Source: Chromobacterium sp. ATCC 53434 (lineage in GTDB: Bacteria > Pseudomonadota > Gammaproteobacteria > Burkholderiales > Chromobacteriaceae). From it: a DNA stretch of 64,000 nt. Made by a program: the position numbers and the translations under genes. The notes below the pieces were generated by a model. It worked only from the letters and a program-made list of their open reading frames with translations. It had not been told where the DNA came from and did not search any database. Positions 17,227 to 26,058 of the stretch are shown here, piece by piece. The DNA is taken from positions 2,728,001-2,792,000 of the forward strand of contig NZ_CP025429.1 of assembly GCF_002848345.1 (NCBI RefSeq), in the 5' to 3' direction. The stretch's first letter is position 1. Each line of letters starts with the position of its first letter.

Positions 17227-19824
17227 CTACAGTTTGTATGACGCTTTCAAGAAGTAGGCGCGGCCGACCGGGTCGGCCAGAATCGGATCGAATCCTTTCT
17301 GGAAGAACTTGTTCTGGTTGCTGAACGGCGGCTCCTGGTCGAACAGGTTCTTCACCCCTGCGGTCACGCTCAACTTCTTCTGCCACAGATAGGTCGACGA
17401 CAGGTTCCAGTTCGAATACGGCTTGACGTTGTTGGTCGCCTTGTAGTCGGTGTAGCCGGACACATAATTCTGCGTCAGCGACGCGCTCCAGTTCTCCAGG
17501 GACCAGTTGAAGCCCAGGCTGTGCTTCCAGCGCACAATGGGTTGCAAGCCATTGTTCCACTGGCTCAGACGCGAGTAGTACTGGCCGCCCGCCTCCACCT
17601 GCTGGGTGAATTTGGAGGTGTAGGTGCCGTCCAGATTGATGGCGACATTGCCGTAACGAGTCTTAGGCAAACGCCAGGAGAACGACGCGTCCAGGCCGGA
17701 GGCGCTCAGATTGCCGAGGTTCTCGGTCGGGGTGGACACATAGTCGAGCTTGGAGTACGGATTGCTCGGATCCACGCGAACGAACCGATCGGCATACTTG
17801 ACCGGATCCTGGAAAATCAGATCGTTATCCAGCACGCCTATCACCTTGTGGATGGTGGTCCACCAGAAGTCGACGCTGGCAGTGATATCCTTTACCGGCT
17901 CGATCACCACGCCGAAGGTCAGGGAGCTGGCGCGTTCCGGTTCCAGCTTGCTATTCCCGCCCTGCTTGGCGAAGAACGTGGTGCCGCAATCGGTCTTGTC
18001 GCCGCCGTTTGCCGGCGTGCCGTTCGGGCAGCGCACCGGATCGTTCAGATCGTTGCCATTGGTATAGGTCTTGGCATCCGGCTGAAAGACATCGAACAGC
18101 GACGGCGCGCGGAATCCCCTGCTGGCGGAGCCGCGGAACAGGATCTGCGCCGTCGGCTGATACTTGAACGCCACCTTGGGATTGAAAGCCTTGCCGAAGT
18201 CGCTGTACTTGTCGTAGCGGGCGGCCAGCTGCACATCCAGACCCTTGATGACCGGCACTTCCGCCTCCAGGTACAGCGCCGAGATATTGCGGCTGCCCTT
18301 GGTCGATTTGGAGTCCGCGATGCCGGAGCCGATCGCGTACTGCGCCAGATCCTGGATCTGGCTGTCCAGCTTCTCGTGCCGCAATTCCCCGCCTATCGCC
18401 GCCGCGACATTGCCGGCCGGCAAGGCGAAAATCTCCTTGCTGGCCTTGAAGTCGGCCAGGGCGGTTTCATATTTCGAAATCCAGCCGTCCCCTTTCAGCT
18501 CGACGTTCTGCCAAGCGCTGGCCGGAGAGTCCCCGAACGGGTTGATCTGGTCCGACAACAGCGCCTGCTCTATCTTCTCGCTGTTCACATAGCCGCTCTT
18601 GTAATTGATCGTGGTCTTGTTCGATGAATAAGCGGCGCCGGTCCGATAGTCCCAGCCGCCAATCAAACCTTCCAGATTCAACGCCAGCCGCTGCGTGTCG
18701 GACGTGCTCTTGGTGCTCCTGGGGCCCAGCGGATCGCTGCGCAGGTTCAGCACCGCCGTGGCGCCCGGCGTGACCGGCGAGCCATCGGGCAACACGGTCG
18801 GGAAGTATTTGTTGACGCCCGCCGTCAGCGTGGCGACCGACTGCATAGGCGTCGGGCCGATACGGGTGATGCTGATGTTCCGCGAACCCAGATACTGCGC
18901 CGTCAGCAGGTGGTCGCCAAACTGTTTGCTCAGCTTGCCGTTGGCGGTGAATTGCTCCACCTCCGGCGTCAAGTCCATGAACATCCAGGTTTTTTCGCCA
19001 CAGCTGGTCGCATCCTTCGGCGTCGAGTACGGCGGACGGCAGCCCGGCATCGAAGCGTTGTAGACATTGCCGTCCCCGGGATTGCCCTTGGACTGGTACA
19101 GGAAGTTTGCCGGATAGGTGATGGGGCTCAGCGACTGGTTCTTGGTGGCGAAGTCGCGATCGACAGTCTTGATCGCCCTGCTCTTCTGGTACGACAGCAC
19201 CCCGTATGCGTTCCAGCCGTCCTTGGCGAGATCGCCGACACCGCCCAGCACGCTGACATTCGCGGAATCGCCGCCCTTGTGCTGGGTGGCCAGCGCCTCG
19301 CCGGAAATGGTCATGCCCTGGTAGCTCTTCTTGGTGATGAAATTCATCACCCCGCCGATCGCGTCGCTGCCATACAGCGCCGAAGCGCCATCCCGCAGTA
19401 CCTCGATCCGGTCTATCGCCGACAGCGGAATGGCGTTCAGATCGGTTGCGATGCCGGAAATGGCCTGATTGGCCACCCGGCGGCCATCGAGCAGCACCAG
19501 CGTGTATTGCGGATCAAAACCGCGCAGGCCGGCGTACGAGGCGCCCCCGCTGACCGACTGCACCGACGACGCGCCGACCAGGTTGGATTGGTTGCTGGCC
19601 AGGGAGTTGACCACCTGCTCCACCGTGGTGAAGCCCTGCTTGGCCATGTCCTCGGTGCGGATGATGCTGACCGGCAGCGCTTTTTCCTGCTTGATGCTGC
19701 GTTTGATATTGGAGCCGGTCACTTCCACCCGGTCCAGCTCGGAGGCCTCGTCGGCCCAGGCCTGAGGCGCCTGAGCGCCAATGCCGATGACAGCCAGCGC
19801 CAGCGCCAGCTTGGTTCTTTTCAT
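17227..19824 (-). CDS. TonB-dependent outer-membrane receptor 1
   Basis: An 865-residue receptor with a signal peptide (1-24), a TonB box-like segment just before VEVTGSNIKR, a plug domain (about 45-170, with LVLLDGRRVANQAI and VLRDGASALYGSDAIGGVMNFIT) and a 22-strand barrel ending VGRAYFLKASYKL. This VTGSxIxR class usually imports peptides, sugars or other non-siderophore ligands; the substrate is not identifiable here. The start at 19824 has GAAGGAGAG upstream. It heads the tonB-exbBDD cluster and has a paralogue at 42.6 kb. Confidence 0.92.
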   Translation of the reverse strand: MKRTKLALALAVIGIGAQAPQAWADEASELDRVEVTGSNIKRSIKQEKALPVSIIRTEDMAKQGFTTVEQVVNSLASNQSNLVGASSVQSVSGGASYAGLRGFDPQYTLVLLDGRRVANQAISGIATDLNAIPLSAIDRIEVLRDGASALYGSDAIGGVMNFITKKSYQGMTISGEALATQHKGGDSANVSVLGGVGDLAKDGWNAYGVLSYQKSRAIKTVDRDFATKNQSLSPITYPANFLYQSKGNPGDGNVYNASMPGCRPPYSTPKDATSCGEKTWMFMDLTPEVEQFTANGKLSKQFGDHLLTAQYLGSRNISITRIGPTPMQSVATLTAGVNKYFPTVLPDGSPVTPGATAVLNLRSDPLGPRSTKSTSDTQRLALNLEGLIGGWDYRTGAAYSSNKTTINYKSGYVNSEKIEQALLSDQINPFGDSPASAWQNVELKGDGWISKYETALADFKASKEIFALPAGNVAAAIGGELRHEKLDSQIQDLAQYAIGSGIADSKSTKGSRNISALYLEAEVPVIKGLDVQLAARYDKYSDFGKAFNPKVAFKYQPTAQILFRGSASRGFRAPSLFDVFQPDAKTYTNGNDLNDPVRCPNGTPANGGDKTDCGTTFFAKQGGNSKLEPERASSLTFGVVIEPVKDITASVDFWWTTIHKVIGVLDNDLIFQDPVKYADRFVRVDPSNPYSKLDYVSTPTENLGNLSASGLDASFSWRLPKTRYGNVAINLDGTYTSKFTQQVEAGGQYYSRLSQWNNGLQPIVRWKHSLGFNWSLENWSASLTQNYVSGYTDYKATNNVKPYSNWNLSSTYLWQKKLSVTAGVKNLFDQEPPFSNQNKFFQKGFDPILADPVGRAYFLKASYKL

Positions 19825-19910
19825 CACGGAACTCTCCTTCACTCTATTTCTCTTTTCCCGCCCGCCGGTTCTGTGCCGGCATCGCGGGGGGCGTACAACC
19901 TGACCCATGC

Positions 19911-19992
19911 GTCATGGCCGGTCATGTTTCGAGTGTGTTAAGAGAGCATCCGAGATGTCAATATTTGTAAATTTCAGTCACAATCGGTCATC
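19911..19992 (-). promoter_or_regulatory. Receptor 1 upstream elements: promoter-like motif and GTCA direct repeats
   Basis: On the minus strand TTGACA (19956-19961) is followed after 19 nt by ACACTCGAAAC (19926-19936). The same motif with the same spacing precedes receptor 2. Two pairs of GTCA-containing direct repeats are spaced exactly 10 bp (starting 19911/19921 and 19977/19987), one near the expected transcript start and one just upstream of TTGACA. This looks like a regulated promoter with a helical-phase-repeat binding protein. Confidence 0.5.
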
Positions 19993-20481
19993 AATGGAAT
20001 TGATCTTGCCAGGGATATGTTTTTCACGGCGCTGCGCCCTAAATATATATACCATTGGCATTTTGGTCAGATAAGGCGGCGCAGTCTCTCTGCGCCGCCG
20101 TCCCGCAGCTGCGCCGCCACGCCTCGGCCGGCATGTCGCATGGCAAACTTCTTGTGTCGCATTTCCTCAATAAATGTTGTTTTTTTGCAAAAAATGACCT
20201 CTCCTCACTCCCCGCATAGATTTAACATCGGCTAATTAAATGCAAAATACTCATTGATGACATGCAAAACCACAGGTCCTCCCGGCAATGCCGCCCGGCC
20301 TGCGCTCGCCACGGCCAAGCCTCCTCCCCGACGCCTCGGCCTGATGCATGAAAGAAATCGGCCTCACAACCGGTTTCCATCGATCGCGGCGCCCCGCCGC
20401 CGCCCCCTTCCGCCCCGCTGGCCGAGCGCGGCCAGGCGCCCTTGTCACAGCCGGCGGCCATCGCGCCCGCCACCTGTCCTC

Positions 20482-20643
20482 AGAGCCTGCTCACCATCTT
20501 CTTCCGGCAACGGCCGCTTTCTGCCGGCTCACGGACGCGGAAACCGCCCATCGCAGCGTCATCCGCTGCCAGGCGCTTTTGACAAAGCCATGCGCCGGCG
20601 GCAAACGGCCCGAGACGATAGGAGAAGACCGTGAACAGGCTCC
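20482..20643. mobile_element. MITE-like element, copy 2 (internally deleted)
   Basis: A 162-bp relative of the element at 12335. It starts AGAGCCTGCTCACCATCTT and ends AAGACCGTGAACAGGCTCC. It shares internal blocks TTTCTGCCGG, GGACGCGGAAA and TTGACAAAGCCATGCGCCGG with the complement of copy 1 but lacks about 100 bp. It lies about 290 bp upstream of the carbamoyltransferase gene. Confidence 0.65.
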
Positions 20644-20752
20644 CGGTTCCTCCTCCCGCCATCGACAACCGATCCCGCCGGCCGCCGACAAGCCGGTAAC
20701 GGCCGACCATCACCGTCGGCGCAGTCTGTTTAAGCAGCCATGTAACTCAATT

Positions 20753-20770
20753 CCTGTCACTTGTAACAGG
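20753..20770 (+). promoter_or_regulatory. LuxR/CviR-like palindromic box upstream of the modification operon
   Basis: CCTGTCACTTGTAACAGG is an imperfect 18-bp dyad with the CTG-N10-CAG half-site spacing of Chromobacterium CviR boxes (consensus CTGNCCNNNNGGNCAG); 7 of 10 fixed positions match. A weak -10 (CATAAG, 20793-20798) would place it near -43, the usual LuxR activator position. A better -10 (TACAAT, 20777-20782) would not. The assignment is tentative. Confidence 0.35.
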
Positions 20771-20934
20771 TGCATTTACAATCCGCCGGTGGCATAAGTG
20801 TGGAAAGTCAATCTGGCTACCTTCGCGCTCGACTACTTGCTTCACCTCAATAGTCCATGCCCGCGCGCCGCCAGCCGAACACGCAAGCTTCCCGTTTTTA
20901 CTAGCGCAGTCTTTTTCCAAAAGAGAGACGTATA

Positions 20935-22755
20935 GTGAATATCGTCGGTTTGTCGTTTGATTTTCATGATGGCAGCGCGGCCTTGGTCTCCGATGGCGAA
21001 CTGCTGGGTGTCGCCGCCGAAGAGCGATTCACATTGCAAAAGCACGATAGCAATTATCCTGCCCAAGCATTGTCCGCTCTGATGCGGCAGCACAGCCTCG
21101 ACCAATCTCAAATTGATCAGGTTGTTTATTACGAGCGCCCATCGACCAAGTACTCCCGCATCCTTTCAACCAGCCTGTCTCAATTCCCGAGCGGCATTCG
21201 CAATTTCATTTCGGCGAATAAAAGCTGGCTCAAGGAAAAACTGTGGGTGCGCTCCAGTCTGAGCGCCCGCTTCAATCTGCCTTTATCGAAGATTCACTTG
21301 ATGGAGCATCACCACTCGCATATCGCGCAGGCGTTCTTCGCCTCGCCATTCGAGTCGGCCGCGGTCTTGATCGTCGATGGCATAGGGGAATGGGATTGCA
21401 CCACGCTGGCGACGGCCAGCCGCAATGGTCCGGAAAAATACAAGGTAATAGAGCAGTTTCAATACCCGCACTCGATAGGCCTGGTTTATGCGGCGTTTAC
21501 CGCCTACCTGGGATTCAAGCCCAATTCCGCGGAAGCCAGCACGATGGCGCTGGCCGCGTTCGGCAGACCCATTTACACCGAGCGCATCAAGGGGATTCTG
21601 AATCCGCGCCAGGACGGCAGTTATCATGTCGATGCCAGCTACTTCAACTTCGAGGGCAATGCGAACGAGATATTCACCAGCCGGCTGGTCGAGGTATTCG
21701 GCCCGCCGCGCGACATTCGCATCCCTTATCCATTCGACTCGCTCGCCGAACAGCAAGAAAACGTCTCCGCCGACGACCAGCGCTGCGCCGATATCGCGGC
21801 CAGCCTGCAGGAAGTGCTGGCCGAGGTGCTGCTTGGCCTGGCCCGCCTGCTCAGGGCCCAGACCGGACAGCAAAACCTGTGCTTCGCCGGCGGCGTCGCG
21901 CTGAACTGCCTGGCCAACTCCCGTCTCGCCAGAGAAAGCGGCTTCGACGGGCTGTTCATCCCGCCGGATCCGGGCGATGGCGGCGCGGCGTATGGAACCG
22001 CCTTCCTGTACGCCGCCGAACACGGGCCGGTCAGGCCGATCACCCACCCTTATCTCGGCTGTTCATGGGGCAGCGACGTGGTGCGGCCGCTGCTGGCGGC
22101 CGACGGCGCGATGGACTTTCTCGTCGGCAGGCAGAACCCGGGCGTGCGCGCCGCGGAATCGATACGCCGCAGCGAGTACCACGATGAAGACGCCCTCGCC
22201 GCCGATATCGCCGAGATGCTGTGCTCCGGCGCCATCGTCGCCTGGGTGCAGGGCCGCTTCGAGCTTGGTCCGCGCGCGCTGGGCAACCGCTCCTTGCTGG
22301 TGGACCCGTCCAACCTGGCCGCCGTGCGCCGGATGAGCCACCAGGTCAAAAGCCATGTCCACTTCCGTCCGTATGCGCTGTCGCTGGCCGCCGAGGACGC
22401 CGACAAGATATTCCAATTGCCCGGCAATTCGGTGCTGCCTATCAAGTGGATGCAAACGATATGGGAAGTCGATCAGCGATGTTATGACTCGCTGCGCGGC
22501 GCCATTCATGTGGACGGCACCACGCGGCCTCAGATCTGCGCCCGGGAAGACAATCCGCGCTATTGGAAGCTGTTGACGGCTATCGGCAGACATAGCGGCC
22601 TTGCCGCGATATTGAACACCTCGCTGAACGAGCGCTCGTTCCCCATGGTTGGCCATCCGCATCTGGCGCTCGCGATGTTCGCGCGCACCGGCATCGATGT
22701 TCTGGTTCTGGACAATATGGTATTCCGCAAAGCGTACTCGGGAGACAGGCAATGA
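20935..22755 (+). CDS. NodU/CmcH/SxtI-type O-carbamoyltransferase
   Basis: A 606-residue enzyme predicted to transfer a carbamoyl group from carbamoyl phosphate, via carbamoyl-AMP, to a hydroxyl on its substrate. The N-terminal Kae1-like domain has the metal-binding HHHSH (about 125-129) and VDGIGEW. The C-terminal YrdC-like carbamoyl-adenylate domain has GRFELGPRALGNRSLL at about 440-455. Length fits the family (about 550-610). The start is GTG at 20935 with AGAGAG upstream. It is the first gene of an eleven-gene operon, and its stop overlaps the next start (ATGA). Confidence 0.93.
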   Translation: MNIVGLSFDFHDGSAALVSDGELLGVAAEERFTLQKHDSNYPAQALSALMRQHSLDQSQIDQVVYYERPSTKYSRILSTSLSQFPSGIRNFISANKSWLKEKLWVRSSLSARFNLPLSKIHLMEHHHSHIAQAFFASPFESAAVLIVDGIGEWDCTTLATASRNGPEKYKVIEQFQYPHSIGLVYAAFTAYLGFKPNSAEASTMALAAFGRPIYTERIKGILNPRQDGSYHVDASYFNFEGNANEIFTSRLVEVFGPPRDIRIPYPFDSLAEQQENVSADDQRCADIAASLQEVLAEVLLGLARLLRAQTGQQNLCFAGGVALNCLANSRLARESGFDGLFIPPDPGDGGAAYGTAFLYAAEHGPVRPITHPYLGCSWGSDVVRPLLAADGAMDFLVGRQNPGVRAAESIRRSEYHDEDALAADIAEMLCSGAIVAWVQGRFELGPRALGNRSLLVDPSNLAAVRRMSHQVKSHVHFRPYALSLAAEDADKIFQLPGNSVLPIKWMQTIWEVDQRCYDSLRGAIHVDGTTRPQICAREDNPRYWKLLTAIGRHSGLAAILNTSLNERSFPMVGHPHLALAMFARTGIDVLVLDNMVFRKAYSGDRQ

Positions 22756-22934
22756 AATATCTGTGGATCATCCAGGGGGTATTCAGTTCCATCGTCGAGA
22801 TATTCAAGGATCTGAACAAGGGCGGCAGAAGAATGCTGCTGTTCATGCTGCCCACCCTGCTCGTCATTGCCCTGCTGCTGGCCATCATTTCGTCGTCCGG
22901 CATCCTGGCACCCTTCCTGTACCCGTTGTTCTAG
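22752..22934 (+). CDS. DUF5989 (SxtK-like) small membrane protein
   Basis: A 60-residue protein with a short amphipathic N-terminus, a basic KGGRR segment and one transmembrane helix (about 29-50) ending APFLYPLF. This matches DUF5989, small proteins found directly after O-carbamoyltransferases; saxitoxin SxtK is of this type as far as I recall. Its role is unknown; it may anchor the carbamoyltransferase at the membrane. It overlaps the preceding stop by 4 nt, so translation is coupled. An SxtJ-type partner is not present. Confidence 0.78.
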   Translation: MKYLWIIQGVFSSIVEIFKDLNKGGRRMLLFMLPTLLVIALLLAIISSSGILAPFLYPLF

Positions 22935-22945
22935 CTCGCGGAGTC

Positions 22946-24067
22946 ATGGCGATGACAGGCACGATGGCACCGTCCCGATTGAATTGGCTACCACGCAGAA
23001 TGAAGGACTACGGCGTCAACCTGATCGCCATGGCGCTGATCTTGTCGGCGATGGCGCTGGCGCTGGAAGGCTTGAGCAGGCTGTTTCACCTGGGCAAGCG
23101 GCCCATGGTGCCCTTCATTACCGATCAGATCGGCAATCCGCGGATGCCGCCGCTGTTTCAAGCGACCGTCGTCTTCGCCAATGGCGCGCCGTTCCACATC
23201 TGCACCGACGGCGACGGGCTTCGCACCGCCCAGTGCGACGGCGCGGCCCGGCCGCCGCAGGTCCTGACCATCGGCGACTCCCAGGCTTTCGGCTGGGGCA
23301 TGCCGTTTTCCGCCACCTTCACCTCGCGTCTGGCGAACCGCCTGCCCGGCACGCCGGTCGCCGGCCTGATGGCGGTCGCCGGCACCGAGCCGGAGTCGCT
23401 GAACAGCTGGGCCGCCGACTATCGCGCCAAGCATCCCGGCATCAAGCTGAAGCTGAAGATCATCTGTCTGAATCTCGGCAACGACCTCGACGAGATGTTT
23501 TTCACGCCGGCCAACATCACCTTGCCCCGCTTCAAGGCGATTCGGGAATGGTTGTCGGTGCACAGCGTCTTCATGCTGGACTTCACCATATTGAAATCGA
23601 TACTGGCGGGGAACGAGATGGGCTATCTGCCGCCCGGCGCCAATCCCGTCCTGTTCACGCTGGATCAGGACGAGCGCCGCGCGCTGGCCGAAGCCAGCGT
23701 CGCCGCGATAAAACGATTGAACGCGTCGGCGCCCCCGGCCGAAAAAACCGTGGTGCTGATACTGCCGAACGATTACCAGGTAGCGCCGTCCGAATTCCTG
23801 AAATACCGCCGCTTCTATCCATCCGCCGAAGAGTTCGACTCATGGGAGAAACGCATCCCCGAATCCAGGCGCCGGCTCGATCAGATGCAACAATCGATCG
23901 CGACCGCATTGACGCAGAGCGGCCTGATCGTCGCGATGCCCGAGCCGGATTTGGCGCGCTTCGATCCCAAAACCATCCTGGACCGGGCCAGCCATCACTA
24001 CAACGCGCTGGGAAACCAGATTATCGCCGACTCGATACTGAAAGCGATCAACCATGCCAAACAGTGA
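22946..24067 (+). CDS. Membrane-anchored SGNH hydrolase-like protein 1
   Basis: A 373-residue protein with one N-terminal membrane helix (about 25-45) and an extracytoplasmic SGNH fold. Block I is TIGDSQAFGWGM (nucleophile Ser in GDSQ) at about 109-120, block III is NLGNDLDE, and the C-terminal catalytic His is in RASHHYNALGN. It could be an esterase or O-acyltransferase acting on the pathway product or a surface glycan. Either ATG at 22946 or 22952 could start it. Its stop overlaps the next gene by 14 nt. Confidence 0.75.
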   Translation: MAMTGTMAPSRLNWLPRRMKDYGVNLIAMALILSAMALALEGLSRLFHLGKRPMVPFITDQIGNPRMPPLFQATVVFANGAPFHICTDGDGLRTAQCDGAARPPQVLTIGDSQAFGWGMPFSATFTSRLANRLPGTPVAGLMAVAGTEPESLNSWAADYRAKHPGIKLKLKIICLNLGNDLDEMFFTPANITLPRFKAIREWLSVHSVFMLDFTILKSILAGNEMGYLPPGANPVLFTLDQDERRALAEASVAAIKRLNASAPPAEKTVVLILPNDYQVAPSEFLKYRRFYPSAEEFDSWEKRIPESRRRLDQMQQSIATALTQSGLIVAMPEPDLARFDPKTILDRASHHYNALGNQIIADSILKAINHAKQ

Positions 24068-25091
24068 AAATCTGGCTACCGAGGCGGTAAAAGACAAGGC
24101 GAACGCTGAAAACATCGTCAAAGGCAGACGCCTCTGGTCCTGGAAGAAATTTTCACTCGCCATCCTGCTGCTGGCCTTGTTGGCCGAAGGCCTGATGCGC
24201 CTCGCTTTCGGCAATATCGACTTTTCTCCGCCCATCTTCCGTCTGGACGGCGACAGCTACCGGCTGTTGCCGGACCAAAAAACACAAGTGCGGCAATTCG
24301 GCCGGACGCTGAGCATCAGCACCGACGGCGATGGCCGCCGGATCACTCCGGGCGCGCCGGCGGCAGGCGCGCCGGTCCTGCATTTGGTGGGCGACTCCCA
24401 GGTATTCGGCTGGGGGCTGTCCGACCAGGAAACCATCGCCGCGCAAATGCAGCGGATGCTGGGCAAGCGCGTCCGCGTGGTCAATGACGGCGTGCCCGGC
24501 TACGGCCCGCTCGATTATATAAAGACCTTGCGCGCCATCCCGCAGCGGGATTGGGTCGTCGTGCTGCATACCGAGGAAAACGACGCTTGGGACGCCTACG
24601 GCCTGTTCCGGCATGTCAACGTCGCCTGTGGCTACCTGATCAGCTCCGGCATGGAGGGCGACGCGCTGCGTTGCGCGCTGATGAAGTCCCTGCTCCTGCA
24701 GGCCTCGCTCGAAGCCTGGGACAGCTTCGTGCATTACGACCGCCCGACGCCGCTGGGCTTCGACCAGCGCTCCGTCGTCGCCGCGACGGTGCTGAACGCC
24801 CGGATCGCGAATCTGTACCGGGAACAGCAGGCAAAGCGTGGACGGCATCTGACATTCACCATCGTGCCGTGGAAGGCGCGCTTTTCCCCGTCCTGGCTGC
24901 AGCGTTACAGCCCGCCGCCATTTATCGACGCCGCCAGACAGCCGTCGCCGTTCGAGGACGACCTGGACATGCTGAGCTATTTTCGCGGCGCCAAATCGCC
25001 GCTGTATCTGGAAACCGATGCCCATCTGGCGCCGGCGGGCGCCCAGCGGGTCGCCGAGAAACTGGCGCAGTGGGCTACGGACATACAATGA
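24054..25091 (+). CDS. Membrane-anchored SGNH hydrolase-like protein 2
   Basis: A 345-residue protein built like its neighbour: a cytoplasmic tail, one membrane helix (about 32-52), then an SGNH domain with LVGDSQVFGWGLSDQET at about 117-133 and a C-terminal TDAHLAPAGAQRVAEKLA segment carrying the D-x2-H-like pair. The middle oxyanion motif is less clear (TEENDAW, where GxND is usual). The two genes are diverged tandem paralogues. It overlaps the upstream stop by 14 nt. Confidence 0.75.
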   Translation: MPNSENLATEAVKDKANAENIVKGRRLWSWKKFSLAILLLALLAEGLMRLAFGNIDFSPPIFRLDGDSYRLLPDQKTQVRQFGRTLSISTDGDGRRITPGAPAAGAPVLHLVGDSQVFGWGLSDQETIAAQMQRMLGKRVRVVNDGVPGYGPLDYIKTLRAIPQRDWVVVLHTEENDAWDAYGLFRHVNVACGYLISSGMEGDALRCALMKSLLLQASLEAWDSFVHYDRPTPLGFDQRSVVAATVLNARIANLYREQQAKRGRHLTFTIVPWKARFSPSWLQRYSPPPFIDAARQPSPFEDDLDMLSYFRGAKSPLYLETDAHLAPAGAQRVAEKLAQWATDIQ

Positions 25092-25107
25092 TCGTCGGGA
25101 AACCATC

Positions 25108-26037
25108 ATGAACGATATCGTGGACTCCAGCCTGAAAACGGCGACCTACCTGGCGGAACTGCTCAGTCCCATCGGCCTGGACGACTTCTTTGCCGAATAC
25201 TGGGACCAGAAACCGCTCTATATCGCCGATGGCAGCCCGCGCTTTGCCGGACTGGCCGACGCGGGCCGATTGCGGGAAATCGTCGAAAGCGGCTCGCCCT
25301 GGCAATATCGTCGCCTGCCCGAAATGTATCTGGACAGCGGCTTCATCCCGCATGACCAGCTGATCGTCGAATATACCGACATGGATGGCAGGCGCGCGGT
25401 ATCGGTCCGGCAAAAACGGGTGAAGATGCTGCTGGAGGCCGGCGCGACGGCGAATTGCTTCGGCCAGGAAGCGCACTTCCCCGAACTGATGCAATTGAAG
25501 AAACGCTTCGCCGAATACTTTTCCGCCGAGGTCGAAACCAGCCTGTTCTACTCGCAGCAGGACCACCCGGGCCTGGCGCCGCATTACGATTGCGTCGAGA
25601 TCTTCGTGCTGCAGATCAGCGGTCGAAAACGCTGGTACGTGTCCAGCCAGCGTCAGACCAACCCGCTGGTCGGGTACGGCCAGCCGGTGAGCTACGACCA
25701 CGACGCGCCCCACGCCGTCATCGACCTGGAACCCGGCGATCTGCTGTATCTGCCGCGCGGCAGCTTCCACCACGCCTGTGCGCTGTCCGGCGAATCTCTG
25801 CACACCACGGTCGCGGTGAAAATGCCCAGTTATTTCGATCTGTTCAGCGCGCTGGCCGATATCGCGGTCGGCAGCGACGACATGCGCGGCTACCTGCCTC
25901 CGGGCGGCGCCAACGCCTGGGCCGCGGCCGGCCCCGCCCTGCTGGAGCGCCTGTCCGCGCTGCTGGAGCAGCCGGCCTATGCCGCCGAAGTACAGAAGCT
26001 GCTGGGCCGCCGCAGCGGCGGCCACTTTCACGCCTGA
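25108..26037 (+). CDS. JmjC/cupin-4 type 2OG-Fe(II) oxygenase
   Basis: A 309-residue protein of the JmjC/ROXA-like cupin family. The N-terminal FFAEYWDQKPLYI is a family hallmark. The iron triad is visible: H159-x-D161 in HYDCVEIFVLQISG and a distal His at 221 or 222 in PRGSFHHA, a spacing of about 60. Such enzymes hydroxylate protein or peptide side chains (Arg, His, Asn, Asp). It lacks the long C-terminal winged helix of ribosomal oxygenases. The neighbours suggest it provides a hydroxyl group for carbamoylation or methylation; this is inference. Confidence 0.85.
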   Translation: MNDIVDSSLKTATYLAELLSPIGLDDFFAEYWDQKPLYIADGSPRFAGLADAGRLREIVESGSPWQYRRLPEMYLDSGFIPHDQLIVEYTDMDGRRAVSVRQKRVKMLLEAGATANCFGQEAHFPELMQLKKRFAEYFSAEVETSLFYSQQDHPGLAPHYDCVEIFVLQISGRKRWYVSSQRQTNPLVGYGQPVSYDHDAPHAVIDLEPGDLLYLPRGSFHHACALSGESLHTTVAVKMPSYFDLFSALADIAVGSDDMRGYLPPGGANAWAAAGPALLERLSALLEQPAYAAEVQKLLGRRSGGHFHA

Positions 26038-26058
26038 CCACCATCCGGGAACGCCGAG

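Larger units (their letters stand above)
19825..20934. other. Long intergenic region between divergent transcription units
   Basis: About 1.1 kb without a credible gene. The left end holds the receptor 1 promoter elements. The 19940-20240 stretch is AT-richer and includes AAATATATATACC. The middle holds the short repeat element copy (20482-20643), and the right end carries the palindromic box and promoter area of the carbamoyltransferase operon. Small ORFs here lack ribosome binding sites and family resemblance. Confidence 0.7.

Noticed and set aside
20254..20797. Several 70-150 aa ORFs in the intergenic region
   Set aside because: They overlap each other on both strands and the repeat element, and none has a ribosome binding site or family resemblance.
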